From the NCBI GenBank assembly GCA_046350055.1, contig JAXMBC010000001.1, positions 3,038,001 through 3,102,000 of the forward strand: DNA of 64,000 nt, written 5' to 3'. How positions within the stretch are numbered: position 1 is the first letter of the stretch; every line of letters starts with the position of its first letter. This DNA comes from JAEUIE01 sp046350055. GTDB taxonomy: Bacteria > Planctomycetota > Planctomycetia > Gemmatales > HRBIN36. Below the pieces are notes generated by a model that did no database searches, was not told where the DNA came from, and saw only the letters and a program-made list of their open reading frames with translations. Of the stretch, positions 9,208-18,035 are shown one piece after another. The position numbers were made by a program, and so were the translations under genes.

Positions 9208-9244
9208 CCCCGCCCCTTGAATCTGCCTATCTCGCAGGGCGGGG
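9208..9244. repeat. GC-rich hairpin
   Basis: Arms CCCCGCCC (9208-9215) and GGGCGGGG (9237-9244) with a 21-base loop, in the 377-base gap between the methyltransferase gene and the Replic_Relax gene. No T tract follows on either strand. It may be a transcript end of the leftward gene ending at 9405. Nothing else gene-like is seen in this gap. Confidence 0.35.
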
Positions 9245-9404
9245 CTTGCTAGGGCCGCAATGTCCAAAGGAAGGTTCCGGTCCCTTCAGCATAGGAGTGA
9301 TTCCAAACCGCATGCCGTATCAGTGCGACACCATCGTACATCGCAATGCAGAGGGCGCACGGGCTGACGATAGAGGGAGCGGCGAGATCGGACGTTGCCG
9401 ACGC

Positions 9405-10313
9405 TCATCCCGAAGGAGTGAGGGCCACGGCAAGGTGGTCATCGTAACTGCTCAAAGAGGAATCGGCAGTTGGCAGATGGGCGTTCTTCTGTCTCGCTCC
9501 ACTCGGATGGCGAATGGGCAGGATCAGGGGCACTTTTCTCCCGTGGTGATCCAGAAAACAAGGCGTCTCTAATGCATCTGTCGTGCTTAGGAACGAAGGT
9601 AGAAACGTGCCGCACACGAGGCACTTCTGAGTATTGGTTAATAGCTGAGCGGAGAGATGAAGGATGTGCCTGAGACGATCTTCACTCTTGGTAGTGACCA
9701 CCAGGACGCGGAACCGGTCCACAGAGGTCGCGGCATATCGTTCGTAGAGGCGAAGCTTTCGCGACCAGGTATCCGGGGCTGCTGTCGAACGAACACGCTC
9801 GGTGGAGTTGTCAATCTCCAGATAATAACGGAAGTACGCACCTGACTTAAGTCGCAGCTGAAAGCCGGCATCGGGGTGAACCGCATCCTCTCCGTTGCGT
9901 AGTACGCACAAATGCTCCCGTTCGTATTCCAGGAGCGTGTGCTCCTGGCGTCGAGCCTGGACGATGAAGTGAACAAGGAACTCTGCAAGATAGAAAGCAT
10001 GGGCCTGACGGCTGACCGAGAGTTCACTGAAGGCACGTTTGCTGGGCGGGAGTGCATCGGGGCCGCGAAGGAGTGCATATCCTTCCGGGCTCAGCAGATA
10101 GTAGGCAGGAGAACCTGGTCCAGCGATGGCATAGCGGAATTGGCGAATCCGTTTGGCGGCAACCAGCACCTGGAGGCGCTCACGCACACGCCGTTCGTCG
10201 GTAAAAGGCTGGGGAAACGTCTGACTTAGAGTGAGCAGCTGAAATGCTGTCAGTGGGAAACGTTCTAAGGCAGCTAAGATGTCCAAGTCTCGGTCGGTGA
10301 CGAGTGGCGTCAT
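9405..10313 (-). CDS. Replic_Relax (replication-relaxation) family protein
   Basis: 302 residues. The N-terminus (TPLVTDRDLDILAALERFPL...ERLQVLVAAKRIRQF) is a winged-helix segment. The central part PDAGFQLRL...FRYYLEIDNSTERV...WSRKLRLYERY has the D...ExD/K arrangement of a restriction-endonuclease-like core. This architecture is that of the Replic_Relax family (Pfam PF13814), named for a putative role in plasmid replication and relaxation. The neighbouring coupling ATPase fits a role in DNA transfer. The gene is divergent from the primase gene, sharing a 58-base control region. The family call is by pattern; the enzymatic role in this element is inference. Confidence 0.75.
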   Translation of the reverse strand: MTPLVTDRDLDILAALERFPLTAFQLLTLSQTFPQPFTDERRVRERLQVLVAAKRIRQFRYAIAGPGSPAYYLLSPEGYALLRGPDALPPSKRAFSELSVSRQAHAFYLAEFLVHFIVQARRQEHTLLEYEREHLCVLRNGEDAVHPDAGFQLRLKSGAYFRYYLEIDNSTERVRSTAAPDTWSRKLRLYERYAATSVDRFRVLVVTTKSEDRLRHILHLSAQLLTNTQKCLVCGTFLPSFLSTTDALETPCFLDHHGRKVPLILPIRHPSGARQKNAHLPTADSSLSSYDDHLAVALTPSG

Positions 10314-10371
10314 AGGTTTTGAAGTATGTGTGCGCTCACGATATCATCCGGAGCATTGTTCTTCCCTTGCA

Positions 10372-11568
10372 ATGACTCCTGAGAAGTCTCGCTATATCAA
10401 CGTTGATGAACTCATGCCGAAAGTATCGCTGGAACAGATCTCCAGTTATTACGGCATGACGCTGCCCGAGCTTAAGCGGATCGGGCAGGAGACGCGAACG
10501 GCTTGCTTTCTCCACTGTGGCAAGCAGTCCAAGTCAGGGGATCGAGCCCTGGCCATCCAAGAACAACATCCAGCGAAACAGTGGCATTGCCACCAGTATG
10601 AATGTCACAGGTCCGGCAATCTTGTTTCCCTTCTCGATCTCGTCAAACCTGGCGATCACATGAACGGCCGACCCAGGGGAGAACGCTTCAAAGCAATTGC
10701 CCATGATCTCCAGGAAATGGCCGAAGGCCGGAGTACGGAGGCGTCTGGTCCTCCCGCCACTCCGCAGATTCCGCCCCCTCCCCCTACTCCACCTCGTAAC
10801 CTCCCACTTAAAGATTCGCCGAACGAACGTGCCCGTACCCTGACGGAACTCGACACTAAATTACTCGTTGACCCCAAGGACATGCCACCGAAGGTCTCGG
10901 CCTACTTCCGCCGCCGCCCATTTCTCTCTCTTGAGGCGTGCCGGTCTTTCCGCCTGGGCTACTTGCCTCGCGACACCGGTGAAGACAAAAGCGGTGGCAC
11001 TCTCCGGGGCCACATCGTCTATCCGTATCTCGACGAACAAGGCGAAGTCCTCTGCTGGTTTGGACGTGACCCGGCCTTTGAAGAAAAGCAGGCTATCTGG
11101 ATCGCTGGCGACAAGACCGGGAAAGAACCAGAGAAGTTTCACTTTGTGAAAGGGTTTATGAAAGGCCTTGAAGTTTGGGGCCAAGAACGCTTGAAGGAGG
11201 AAGCCAACCGAACCGTTATCCAGCAAATCGGGTTGGTAACCGTCGAAGGACCAAACGATGTCATCAATTTGGCGAGCCTTGGCATCCCATCGATAGCCAT
11301 CTGCTCCAACATTGTCACGGAGGCACAAGCTGAGAAAATCGCTCACTTAGCTCGTACCTACGGCAACGGTATCATCAGCCTCATGCTCGACAATGACGAA
11401 GCAGGCGATAACGGCATGCGTCGATCGTTACCGCTGCTTGCCGCAGCTGCTCCGACACGACTTCTGTGGAGTAGAGATAGTCAGCAAGAGCAATTTGTAG
11501 ACCGTCAGCCGGAAAGCATCACCCGTGAGGAATGGCATCTGCTCGACTCAGCACTTCGATGCCAGTAA
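10372..11568 (+). CDS. DnaG-like plasmid primase (zinc finger + TOPRIM)
   Basis: 398 residues from the ATG at 10372; an in-frame upstream extension overlaps the divergent gene and looks non-coding. Cysteines and a histidine at C45-x2-H48 and C73-x4-C78 resemble the CHC2 primase zinc finger. A proline-rich linker follows (about 125-150). The middle segment (HIVYPYLDEQGEVLCWFGRD) and the TOPRIM core, VEGPNDV with Glu292 and the D-N-D of LDNDEAGDNG at 340-342, are the catalytic signatures for primer synthesis. There is no C-terminal DnaB-binding domain, so it is shorter than chromosomal DnaG. With dnaB, rep and parAB in the same window it gives the element its own priming machinery. No good SD is seen before the start, which is therefore less certain. 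Confidence 0.85.
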   Translation: MTPEKSRYINVDELMPKVSLEQISSYYGMTLPELKRIGQETRTACFLHCGKQSKSGDRALAIQEQHPAKQWHCHQYECHRSGNLVSLLDLVKPGDHMNGRPRGERFKAIAHDLQEMAEGRSTEASGPPATPQIPPPPPTPPRNLPLKDSPNERARTLTELDTKLLVDPKDMPPKVSAYFRRRPFLSLEACRSFRLGYLPRDTGEDKSGGTLRGHIVYPYLDEQGEVLCWFGRDPAFEEKQAIWIAGDKTGKEPEKFHFVKGFMKGLEVWGQERLKEEANRTVIQQIGLVTVEGPNDVINLASLGIPSIAICSNIVTEAQAEKIAHLARTYGNGIISLMLDNDEAGDNGMRRSLPLLAAAAPTRLLWSRDSQQEQFVDRQPESITREEWHLLDSALRCQ

Positions 11569-12031
11569 CAACCTGCGTTGGCTTCTAAAAATGTACCTGT
11601 CATACTCCAGCCATGAGGGTTTTTGCAGTCGTACTACTTGGACTGCGTGTCATCATCGGCACTGACCTCCCCCATCTCTATCAGATGAATGTTGATGCTA
11701 GTGTTTTAGTTAGCAGTAATGAACAATTGACTCGTTCTGGCTCAGCCGACTTCGGGCATAGATCATCTACTTGCAATGGATACGGCAGTATTTCTGGCCC
11801 AGGTAACCAGCAAGCTCTTGCACTGCTGCGTCTTGCAGCTGGTTGCGGCAATGCCGGTATCGAGAGAATGATGTCAATTCCTTCGCCGGCAAAAGAACAC
11901 TGCTCGGTCCTGCATCAAGTATGGCAGATGGCCTGGTTCCAAGAAAAGCAAGCCTCACAGCTCCATCTTGAAACGAGAATGGTGGCTGACAGTTCCCTGC
12001 GGCGGTCGGTGGTACGGCGTCAGTAGAAAGG
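11569..12031. other. region without a convincing gene; possible decayed sequence
   Basis: About 460 bases between the primase and the DsbA-like gene. A 137-residue rightward frame (11613-12026) and a 63-residue leftward one (11767-11958) are open, but neither has a clear SD or a recognisable domain. Several frames each show short coding-like stretches, which may mean a pseudogene with frameshifts. I cannot name the parent gene. Confidence 0.35.
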
Positions 12032-12067
12032 ATGGAGACGTTCTCTACTTTTGTTCCATTTTATCTC

Positions 12068-12829
12068 ATGTCATCCAAATCGATTTTTACGGAAAAAGCT
12101 CCATCTAAACTGAACTGGTTTGCAATCTCGATGGGCCTGATAGGCCTCATCCTGGGCTATGCCATCGCGTCAGGGTTGCCCGGCGTTTCGGGTAGATCGA
12201 ATAGAAACGAGCTGGCACAAAACCCTGTTCCGCCTTCGGTGCCTGCACAGCCCAAAGAACCGGAAGCCGTTCAGAATCTTCCGCCGATTGATCTTAAGCA
12301 AGAGCACTACCGGGGCGACCCCAACGCCTCGATTGCGATTATTGAATACTCAGACTTTGAATGCCCGTTCTGCAAACGTCACCACTCCACCATGCAGCAA
12401 CTCATGACGCAGTATCCCAAGGATGTGCTTTGGATCTACCGACATTATCCGCTCGGTTTCCATGCCAACGCACAAAAGGAAGAGGAAGCAGTTGACTGTG
12501 CAGCCGACCAAGGCGGCAATGATGCCTTCTGGAAATTGGCCGACATCATCTTTGAGAAGACCACCAGTAACGGCACAGGCTTCCCTCTCGATCAATTGCC
12601 GGTGGCGGCCAAGCAAATCGGACTCGATGCAGCACGTTTCCAATCCTGTCTCGACAACAACACCTTTGCTGACCATGTGAAGTCCGTCATGGCCGATGGG
12701 TCTGCACTTGGGATCACGGGCACTCCAGGCAATGTAGTTGTCAATCGTAAGACACAGGAGAATAAGCTGCTATCCGGTGCGTTACCATTCGAGCAGTTTC
12801 AAGCGGTCATTGATAGTTATTTGAAGTAG
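12068..12829 (+). CDS. membrane-anchored DsbA-family thioredoxin-like protein
   Basis: 253 residues from the ATG at 12068 (an in-frame ATG at 12032 is possible; neither has a good SD). One N-terminal membrane helix (NWFAISMGLIGLILGYAIA, about residues 17-35) is followed by a proline-rich linker and a DsbA-type thioredoxin domain. The redox motif C99-P-F-C102 follows IIEYSDFE, and ITGTPGN supplies the conserved cis-proline loop. Close relatives act outside the cytoplasm in disulfide formation or reduction. Many exported cysteine-rich proteins are encoded further right in this element, so a role in their folding is plausible but inferred. A hairpin terminator follows the stop codon. Confidence 0.85.
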   Translation: MSSKSIFTEKAPSKLNWFAISMGLIGLILGYAIASGLPGVSGRSNRNELAQNPVPPSVPAQPKEPEAVQNLPPIDLKQEHYRGDPNASIAIIEYSDFECPFCKRHHSTMQQLMTQYPKDVLWIYRHYPLGFHANAQKEEEAVDCAADQGGNDAFWKLADIIFEKTTSNGTGFPLDQLPVAAKQIGLDAARFQSCLDNNTFADHVKSVMADGSALGITGTPGNVVVNRKTQENKLLSGALPFEQFQAVIDSYLK

Positions 12830-12845
12830 TTGCTGACTCACGTAT

Positions 12846-12880
12846 CAACACCGCATTTAGCAAGTCTAGATGCGGTGTTG
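12846..12880 (+). terminator. hairpin terminator after DsbA-like gene
   Basis: Perfect 11-bp stem CAACACCGCAT / ATGCGGTGTTG with a 13-base loop, 17 bases after the stop codon, followed by a moderately T-rich stretch (GTGTTTCGG). Confidence 0.6.
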
Positions 12881-13056
12881 GTGTTTCGGACGGTAATGGT
12901 AGTCGGTTATACCGGTTATAGTGGTCAGGCAGGGCAGTACGGTGAAGTTGAGATTGTGTTGTGGTAGATTTGCCCGATGTTGTTTGCACTCAGGTTTTGA
13001 AATTGTTAAAAGGGATTTAACCAATCATCGGATTGGCTTCATTCCAGGAGTTTCAG

Positions 13057-13425
13057 ATGACTTTTCCGCTGAAGGCCTTTGCTACGATGCTGGTAGCCGG
13101 TGTTAGCCTTTCTGGTGCCGAGGCCAGCGGAGGCTGCAGGCGGAGTACTCCTTGTTCGTCCGGCGCAACCGTGATTTGTTGCGACGATCCCTGCCCCCGT
13201 GGACCGCTGGGTCGACTTTTTGGCGGGTCACGCAGCGGTGCTACTTATTCGCAGATGGGGACTTACGAATATAAGAGCGTTTATGCCAGCGGCGACATGA
13301 AGAATGACCGAGCGGGCGATGCCATCCGCGACCTAGCCGAGAAGTTGTATCCCACACCAGCGGATGCCAAGGAAGCTGCAATCAAGAATGCTCTCCTAGA
13401 ACTGGGCACCAGCCTAAAGCGCTAA
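13057..13425 (+). CDS. small secreted cysteine-containing protein
   Basis: 122 residues starting MTFPLKAFATMLVAG; AGGAG sits six bases before this ATG, which decides it over the upstream in-frame start at 13033. Residues 1-22 are a Sec signal peptide ending AEA-SG. The mature N-terminus carries six cysteines (GGCRRSTPC, VICCDDPC), then a Ser/Gly segment, and the last 50 residues are an amphipathic helical stretch. I do not recognise the family. It lies after the DsbA-like gene, suggesting a disulfide-bonded exported protein. Its stop is nine bases from the end of the convergent patatin gene. Confidence 0.65.
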   Translation: MTFPLKAFATMLVAGVSLSGAEASGGCRRSTPCSSGATVICCDDPCPRGPLGRLFGGSRSGATYSQMGTYEYKSVYASGDMKNDRAGDAIRDLAEKLYPTPADAKEAAIKNALLELGTSLKR

Positions 13426-13434
13426 CGACACTTG

Positions 13435-15048
13435 TTAGGGCACAACGACTGCATCAATTAGATACGAACCGCCAGCAGTAGATTCGTTCACTTGCCCTCG
13501 AACGGTGATCACTTTGTTCAATTCAAGGACAGTTGAGTCCTTGAACGTGACGAAGACATAGTACTTCGCGCCGCCGTCAACGACGAATATTCTGCCCTTC
13601 TTTCCATCCGAATGTTCAACCATTCCCTTCCAAGTAACGATCTTCCCAAGCATGGCTTGCTTGTACTTTTCCTCTGTCTTTTCATTAGTGCTCTTTTTCA
13701 GCGTGCTAATATGTGCTTCCAAATTGTCTAGCGGATAGGAGGGCTGCCAGGTCCACCATTTATAAGCCGATGAGGCCACCATCGCAAAAATAATGATGAT
13801 GATGCCCAGTGTTGCCACCACGCGGACCCAGGGCCGGCGGTCACTGGATAATAGATCATTCTCCGTCGGTGTCGGCAGTTGCTTGACACAACCAGCTTTG
13901 GCAAGAATCATGCGAACCACAGCTTGATTCGCTGCATGGATTTCGTTGGTAGTTTCCTTGAACGCATACTCTGTCGAGGTGGCACCATGCAACATGAGAG
14001 CGTGTATTTCTTGCCAGGTAGGAGCGTCCAGATCAGTTCGATATTTGAGGAGCGTAGTCTCCACGCGGAACGGCAGTCCTAGGGGAGCGGGATTTCTTTC
14101 CGAGAATTGGATGATGGTGCAGTTTTGTCCCAGCTCGCCTTTTACCCGTTCGATGCCCCCTGCACTTTGGGCAGCAGAACCAGCATTGATATCGGTGAGC
14201 GGAGTGTTCAATGGTTGCGTGGTTTGCGGTCGTTCTGCGCTGCTGACGATCGCAAGTCGAGGAGGACGCCCTTGCATCTTGTGCATTTCCAACAGTACTT
14301 CGACCCCCAGATTGCCTGCCACTCCGCCATCGTTGAGCCTTAGGGTTTCTTTGAAATCAGCATAATTCAAACCGAGATCGGCGCAAGTGAGGTACATTCG
14401 ATTGAACACGGGTGGAAAGCACGAAGAAGCTGCCACCGCCAGCGAAAGACGAACGCCGGTTGCTGTAATGAAAGTCGGCGCTCTGTTTGCAGCATTCGTA
14501 GTATTGAAGTCGAGCGGGATGCGAATGATATTCTTAGTAGTGAATGCTATTCGCTCTTGGCGGATGGAATCCGTGGCAACAATCGCTAGCTGTGGACTGT
14601 TGGGCTGATCCAAGTCTCCCAGTGTGGTGGATTCAAAGTGACTTCGGTATGCCTTCTCCAGGCGTGCCGATCTTCCCCAGCTGCGCTTAAACCAAAGCAG
14701 CCAGAGCTTGGACCAAAGCCAAGGCAGAAGGACATTGTGCCGCAAGTCAGTCCTAGTAAATCGAATGAGTTCAGCGCTGACATCTACGAAGCCTTCGCGA
14801 TTGGAGATAGCTCGTGTCCAGTGTTTCGCAAAATGGCCCGTGGTAATGCTTCCTCCTGACACCGACACGATGGTTTTGACCCGCTCCAAACGGCCCGTGT
14901 TGGCGAGATGCACTAGCATGCCAAGGTGATAGAGCGTGGCTCTGATACCCCCTCCCGACAAAGCTAAATCGAAATCGCGTGGTTCCGCTGGAGGGACTAC
15001 CGACTCATTATTTACAGGGTGCACAAAGTTGTTCTCTGCCAGATTCAT
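13435..15048 (-). CDS. patatin-like phospholipase with membrane anchor and C-terminal domain
   Basis: 537 residues. DLALSGGGIRATLYHLG (about 27-43) is the patatin oxyanion-hole motif. SVSGGS supplies the nucleophile Ser64, with the first Gly of GxSxG replaced by Ser. NDGGVAGN near residue 240 gives the catalytic Asp of the Ser-Asp dyad. A membrane helix lies at about 405-428 (GIIIIIFAMVASSAYKW). The last 100 residues (KIVTWKGMVEH...YYVFVTF...VRGQV) look like a small beta-barrel of OB/tRNA_anti-like type. The catalytic part would therefore be cytoplasmic and the barrel on the other side, or the reverse. Members cleave acyl esters of membrane lipids, and some act as effectors in anti-phage systems, but no such partner gene is adjacent. 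AAGGA nine bases upstream supports the start. Confidence 0.8.
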   Translation of the reverse strand: MNLAENNFVHPVNNESVVPPAEPRDFDLALSGGGIRATLYHLGMLVHLANTGRLERVKTIVSVSGGSITTGHFAKHWTRAISNREGFVDVSAELIRFTRTDLRHNVLLPWLWSKLWLLWFKRSWGRSARLEKAYRSHFESTTLGDLDQPNSPQLAIVATDSIRQERIAFTTKNIIRIPLDFNTTNAANRAPTFITATGVRLSLAVAASSCFPPVFNRMYLTCADLGLNYADFKETLRLNDGGVAGNLGVEVLLEMHKMQGRPPRLAIVSSAERPQTTQPLNTPLTDINAGSAAQSAGGIERVKGELGQNCTIIQFSERNPAPLGLPFRVETTLLKYRTDLDAPTWQEIHALMLHGATSTEYAFKETTNEIHAANQAVVRMILAKAGCVKQLPTPTENDLLSSDRRPWVRVVATLGIIIIIFAMVASSAYKWWTWQPSYPLDNLEAHISTLKKSTNEKTEEKYKQAMLGKIVTWKGMVEHSDGKKGRIFVVDGGAKYYVFVTFKDSTVLELNKVITVRGQVNESTAGGSYLIDAVVVP

Positions 15049-15162
15049 CGAGATTATTCCTTAGAGAAATTATTGAATAGTAGCTGGGCCCCCATGAAGG
15101 CTTGGAATGATTATGATACACGGTGAGTCCGCAATTTGCGGGAACAATCTCTGCTACAGGCT

Positions 15163-15490
15163 TTACATCAGAGTGTCGCTGCTTCGCAGGCGTGACCGCG
15201 TCCGGGTGGTCCGGACGCGGGAGGAGTGCGGCACGCCATGAGCGGCCATCCTTATGAATCTATCCGATTCCATGGCCGCGAGAGCCCGGCCGAGCCGCCA
15301 GTATCCCGAGGTGACGAGGGTGGCGTGTTGAGGACGGGCTCTCGCGGGCGAATAGCGCCGCGAGTGGCGTGCCCTCATCGGGCGGGGTGCCGCTTGCGGA
15401 AGCGGTTCCGTGCTGGCCTCCGTGCCGCCGGAACTCCCGCCAGCCCTCCAGCTGGCGGTGGCGATACTCTGGTCCCACCTAAACCAGGTA
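15163..15490. other. GC-rich hairpin-rich island, possible structured RNA or repeat element
   Basis: This stretch is visibly richer in G+C than its neighbours and folds into several perfect hairpins. One is a 10-bp stem at 15196-15205 / 15211-15220 (CCGCGTCCGG arms). A second is a 13-bp pairing of 15276-15288 with 15335-15347. Short ones follow, such as CCGCTT-GCGG-AAGCGG and CGCCAGC-CCTCCA-GCTGGCG. Both strands contain open frames only because stop codons are rare in GC-rich DNA; none has an SD or recognisable domain. It separates the patatin start from the dnaB end. Confidence 0.5.
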
Positions 15491-15528
15491 AGACAAAAAC
15501 TGCAAAACTCTAGAACATGCTTCCCAAC

Positions 15529-16890
15529 TCATCCTCGGAAGCTCATCTTGGCCGCGTCGAAATGCAAGTCTGCTCGGCCCGTCGGACCATGGCGGTTCTT
15601 CCGTAAATACACTTCGGTCAGGAAGCGGTCTTCGCAGTCTTCGTTGTACATGCCTTCTCGATAGAGCATCAACACACTGTCGGCATCTTGTTCGATGGAG
15701 CCTGACTCACGCAGGTCGGAGAGAACGGGGATAGGTGGGTTACGCTGTTCAACGGAACGTGAGAGTTGCGAGAGGGCAATGATGGGTGCCTGCAGTTCAC
15801 GGGCCAGGTTCTTCAGTTGCCTACTAATGTGACTTACTTGTTGTGTGCGGTTCTCTCCTGCGGCTTTGTCGGTGACTTCGATGAGCTGTAGGTAATCGAT
15901 GATAAGCAAATCGAGCCCGTGTTCTAATTGAAGGCGGCGTGCTTTACTGCGGAGATTATTGAGCGTGGTATCGGCATCGTCATCAATGAAAATGGGGTGA
16001 TCTTTGAGAGTGTCGAAGAGCGCACCCATTCGCGTGAAGTCGTCTGGAGTCAGTTCGCCTTTCTTGAGTTTCCATGTCTGCACGCCTAAGTATCCTGCGA
16101 TCACACGATCCATGATCTCTTGCTTGGTCATCTCCAGGGAGAAGATGGCAACCTTCTTTTTCTGCGTACTGGCCACATGGCGAGCGATGTCGAGAGCAAA
16201 GGCCGACTTACCCATGCTCGGGCGGGCGGCAACGATCATCAGATGTCCGGCGGGTAGGCCGGTGAGCAGTTCATCCAGTTTGCGATAGCCAGTCGTCAAT
16301 CCAAATAGGCTCGACTTATCTTCGGCGTTGTACAGTTTGGTGTAACGTTCATAACTTTCTGCCCCTACGTCAGCGATATGCTCGGGTTTACTCAGGGTTC
16401 TATTGCGGGCAACCTGCAAGAGCAACTGCTCGGCAACACCCATGGCCTCGTCACTCTTGAGGGATTCATCTTTGCCGAGTTCTCGAATCTTCTCGCCCAC
16501 GAGCAGCAGTTGTCGGTGGACAGCCTTATCACGCACAATTGCTGCATAGTCAACTGCATGGATGCTGGTAGGGACATTGGTTCCAAGTTGTGCCAGGTAG
16601 GCCGACCCTCCAACACCCTGGACGTCATCATCGCCATGAAGTATGTCGGCAACGGTGACGAAATCGATCTTCCGTCGTTCATCATGCAGTTTCACAATGG
16701 CACGATAGATTGCACGATGCACCGGGTCATAGAAATCTTCCGGGGCTATTTGAACAACAACATCGATGAGACGATCTGGATCAATCAGGATGGAACCCAA
16801 CAGCGACTGCTCGGCCTCCGTGCTATGGGGCGACCCTTTAAGGAACGCCAGATTGCTCCGAGCCGATGATGAGGTGGGAGCATGTGCCAT
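15529..16890 (-). CDS. dnaB: replicative DNA helicase DnaB
   Basis: 453 residues, the usual DnaB length. The N-terminal helical domain (STEAEQSLLGSILID) is followed by the RecA-like core. Walker A is RPSMGKSAFALD near residue 225 and Walker B is LDLLIIDYLQLIE. IIALSQLSRSVEQR and LRESGSIEQDADSVLMLYR are the H3/H4 motifs, and the arginine-finger region is present. It unwinds DNA ahead of the replication fork as a hexamer. Here it lies in a leftward block with parB, parA and rep, so it is probably the element's own helicase and not the chromosomal one. I see no intein. The gap to parB is 74 bases, suggesting one transcript. Confidence 0.93.
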   Translation of the reverse strand: MAHAPTSSSARSNLAFLKGSPHSTEAEQSLLGSILIDPDRLIDVVVQIAPEDFYDPVHRAIYRAIVKLHDERRKIDFVTVADILHGDDDVQGVGGSAYLAQLGTNVPTSIHAVDYAAIVRDKAVHRQLLLVGEKIRELGKDESLKSDEAMGVAEQLLLQVARNRTLSKPEHIADVGAESYERYTKLYNAEDKSSLFGLTTGYRKLDELLTGLPAGHLMIVAARPSMGKSAFALDIARHVASTQKKKVAIFSLEMTKQEIMDRVIAGYLGVQTWKLKKGELTPDDFTRMGALFDTLKDHPIFIDDDADTTLNNLRSKARRLQLEHGLDLLIIDYLQLIEVTDKAAGENRTQQVSHISRQLKNLARELQAPIIALSQLSRSVEQRNPPIPVLSDLRESGSIEQDADSVLMLYREGMYNEDCEDRFLTEVYLRKNRHGPTGRADLHFDAAKMSFRG

Positions 16891-16964
16891 AAGGGCATTC
16901 TTTGGAGAGTGCTGTCAACGTGTGGCTCCAGAAGCCAAATTTCAGTCCGGCCCGACGTCGGGCA

Positions 16965-18035
16965 TCAGTCAAGGTCATCCTTCAGTCGCTCTTGCAATTC
17001 TTTGCTGTGGCTGATCTTCCGCAAACATTCCCAAAAGGCCCTCGCACCCCCTTTCTTCTTCCACTGCTGAGCGGACAGACTGGTGCTGATGGCCATAATG
17101 GGCGAGCCATCGATACGGACCGATACCGAATAGTTGCGAGGCCGGCCAGAACCCTGCAGGGGGCTTTCCAGCTTCTGCACCTTTTCTTCCTTCGCCAAGG
17201 TTCGGGCCGCACTTACGGTAAGGCTGCCGAATTCCTTGAAGGCTTGCCGCTGTTCTTCCGGAGGGCGATTGGCAATCAAGTAAATGATCTCGTCAGCGGG
17301 CCGCTTGTCGGAATTCAGGATGTCCTGTGCAACTTTATCATCAAGGGTGGACACCACCTTCAGTCTCTGTGCCTCGGTGCGACTGACTTCAAAGTAAGCT
17401 GCAACCTCCCCATCTTTTGGTTCTCCCAGTTGATATTCGTCTCTCCAGATCAGGTACTGATGCACTTTATCCAGGATGGTATATGCCTGGCTGTGCATGA
17501 TCTTGATCGACGCTCGCTGCAATGACCTGCGTACATAGGTGCCATCATCTTCACCTGACTGCGGAAGCAGCAATTCCACCTTCAATTTCGTTAACCTGCT
17601 TTTTGGTTGGGCGAAGAAAATGCGGTGACCTGATAGAATGACGAGGAGCTGTTCTTCGGTGAAAGCTTCCGGCCATCGTTTACGGTCCATGTCGGTTATC
17701 AGCCTGGCAAGAATAGCTTCTTGCTGGCCATGCGCAGAGAGGCTCTTGGCCAGCTCTTCCAGTCCACGATCCAGAAGCCTTCCCCTTTGAGGGTTGGGAG
17801 CCAAGAGCGTTGGGTCGTAGAAGGCGACCCGGGGTTGTCCGGCCGATTCAAATGCCACCCGTCCAGTCTCCTGAAGCTTAGTCGGCATTGCTTGCTGCAA
17901 AATATTTCCGGTAAAGGAAAGAGAGCGGGCTTCGGGCACTGCGCCACTCACCACTTCGGATGCAGTGAGTTCCTTGCGATCAAGCGACTGCTGCCGTCGC
18001 TTTTCGGCTCGACTGAGTGTGGCGGGCGTTGCCAT
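16965..18035 (-). CDS. parB: ParB-family partition protein
   Basis: 356 residues. VAFYDPTLLAPNPQRGRL, then GLEELAKSLSAHGQQEAILARL and LVILSGHRIFFA correspond to the ParB N-terminal nuclease-like/CTP-binding fold. The helix-turn-helix region follows (DGEVAAYFEVSRTEAQRLKVVSTLDDKVAQ). The R-rich CTP motif is less canonical than in chromosomal ParB. It would bind the centromere of the element and act with ParA in segregation. Its start overlaps the 3' end of parA by 56 bases, indicating translational coupling. No parS-like palindrome was recognised; the centromere may lie in the iteron region. Confidence 0.85.
   Translation of the reverse strand: MATPATLSRAEKRRQQSLDRKELTASEVVSGAVPEARSLSFTGNILQQAMPTKLQETGRVAFESAGQPRVAFYDPTLLAPNPQRGRLLDRGLEELAKSLSAHGQQEAILARLITDMDRKRWPEAFTEEQLLVILSGHRIFFAQPKSRLTKLKVELLLPQSGEDDGTYVRRSLQRASIKIMHSQAYTILDKVHQYLIWRDEYQLGEPKDGEVAAYFEVSRTEAQRLKVVSTLDDKVAQDILNSDKRPADEIIYLIANRPPEEQRQAFKEFGSLTVSAARTLAKEEKVQKLESPLQGSGRPRNYSVSVRIDGSPIMAISTSLSAQQWKKKGGARAFWECLRKISHSKELQERLKDDLD

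Noticed and set aside
11767..11958. Leftward frame with LDAGPSSVLLPA, faintly like a retropepsin active site (LDTGASS)
   Set aside because: The Thr-Gly of the active site is missing, the rest has no protease features and no SD is present.
13435..15048. Patatin as part of a CBASS-like defence operon
   Set aside because: No cyclase, HORMA or other signalling partner is adjacent; the neighbours are a secreted protein and the replication block.
15226..15513. Rightward frame of 95 codons in the GC-rich island
   Set aside because: Frames on both strands are open because of low stop-codon frequency; no SD, and hairpins explain the sequence better.
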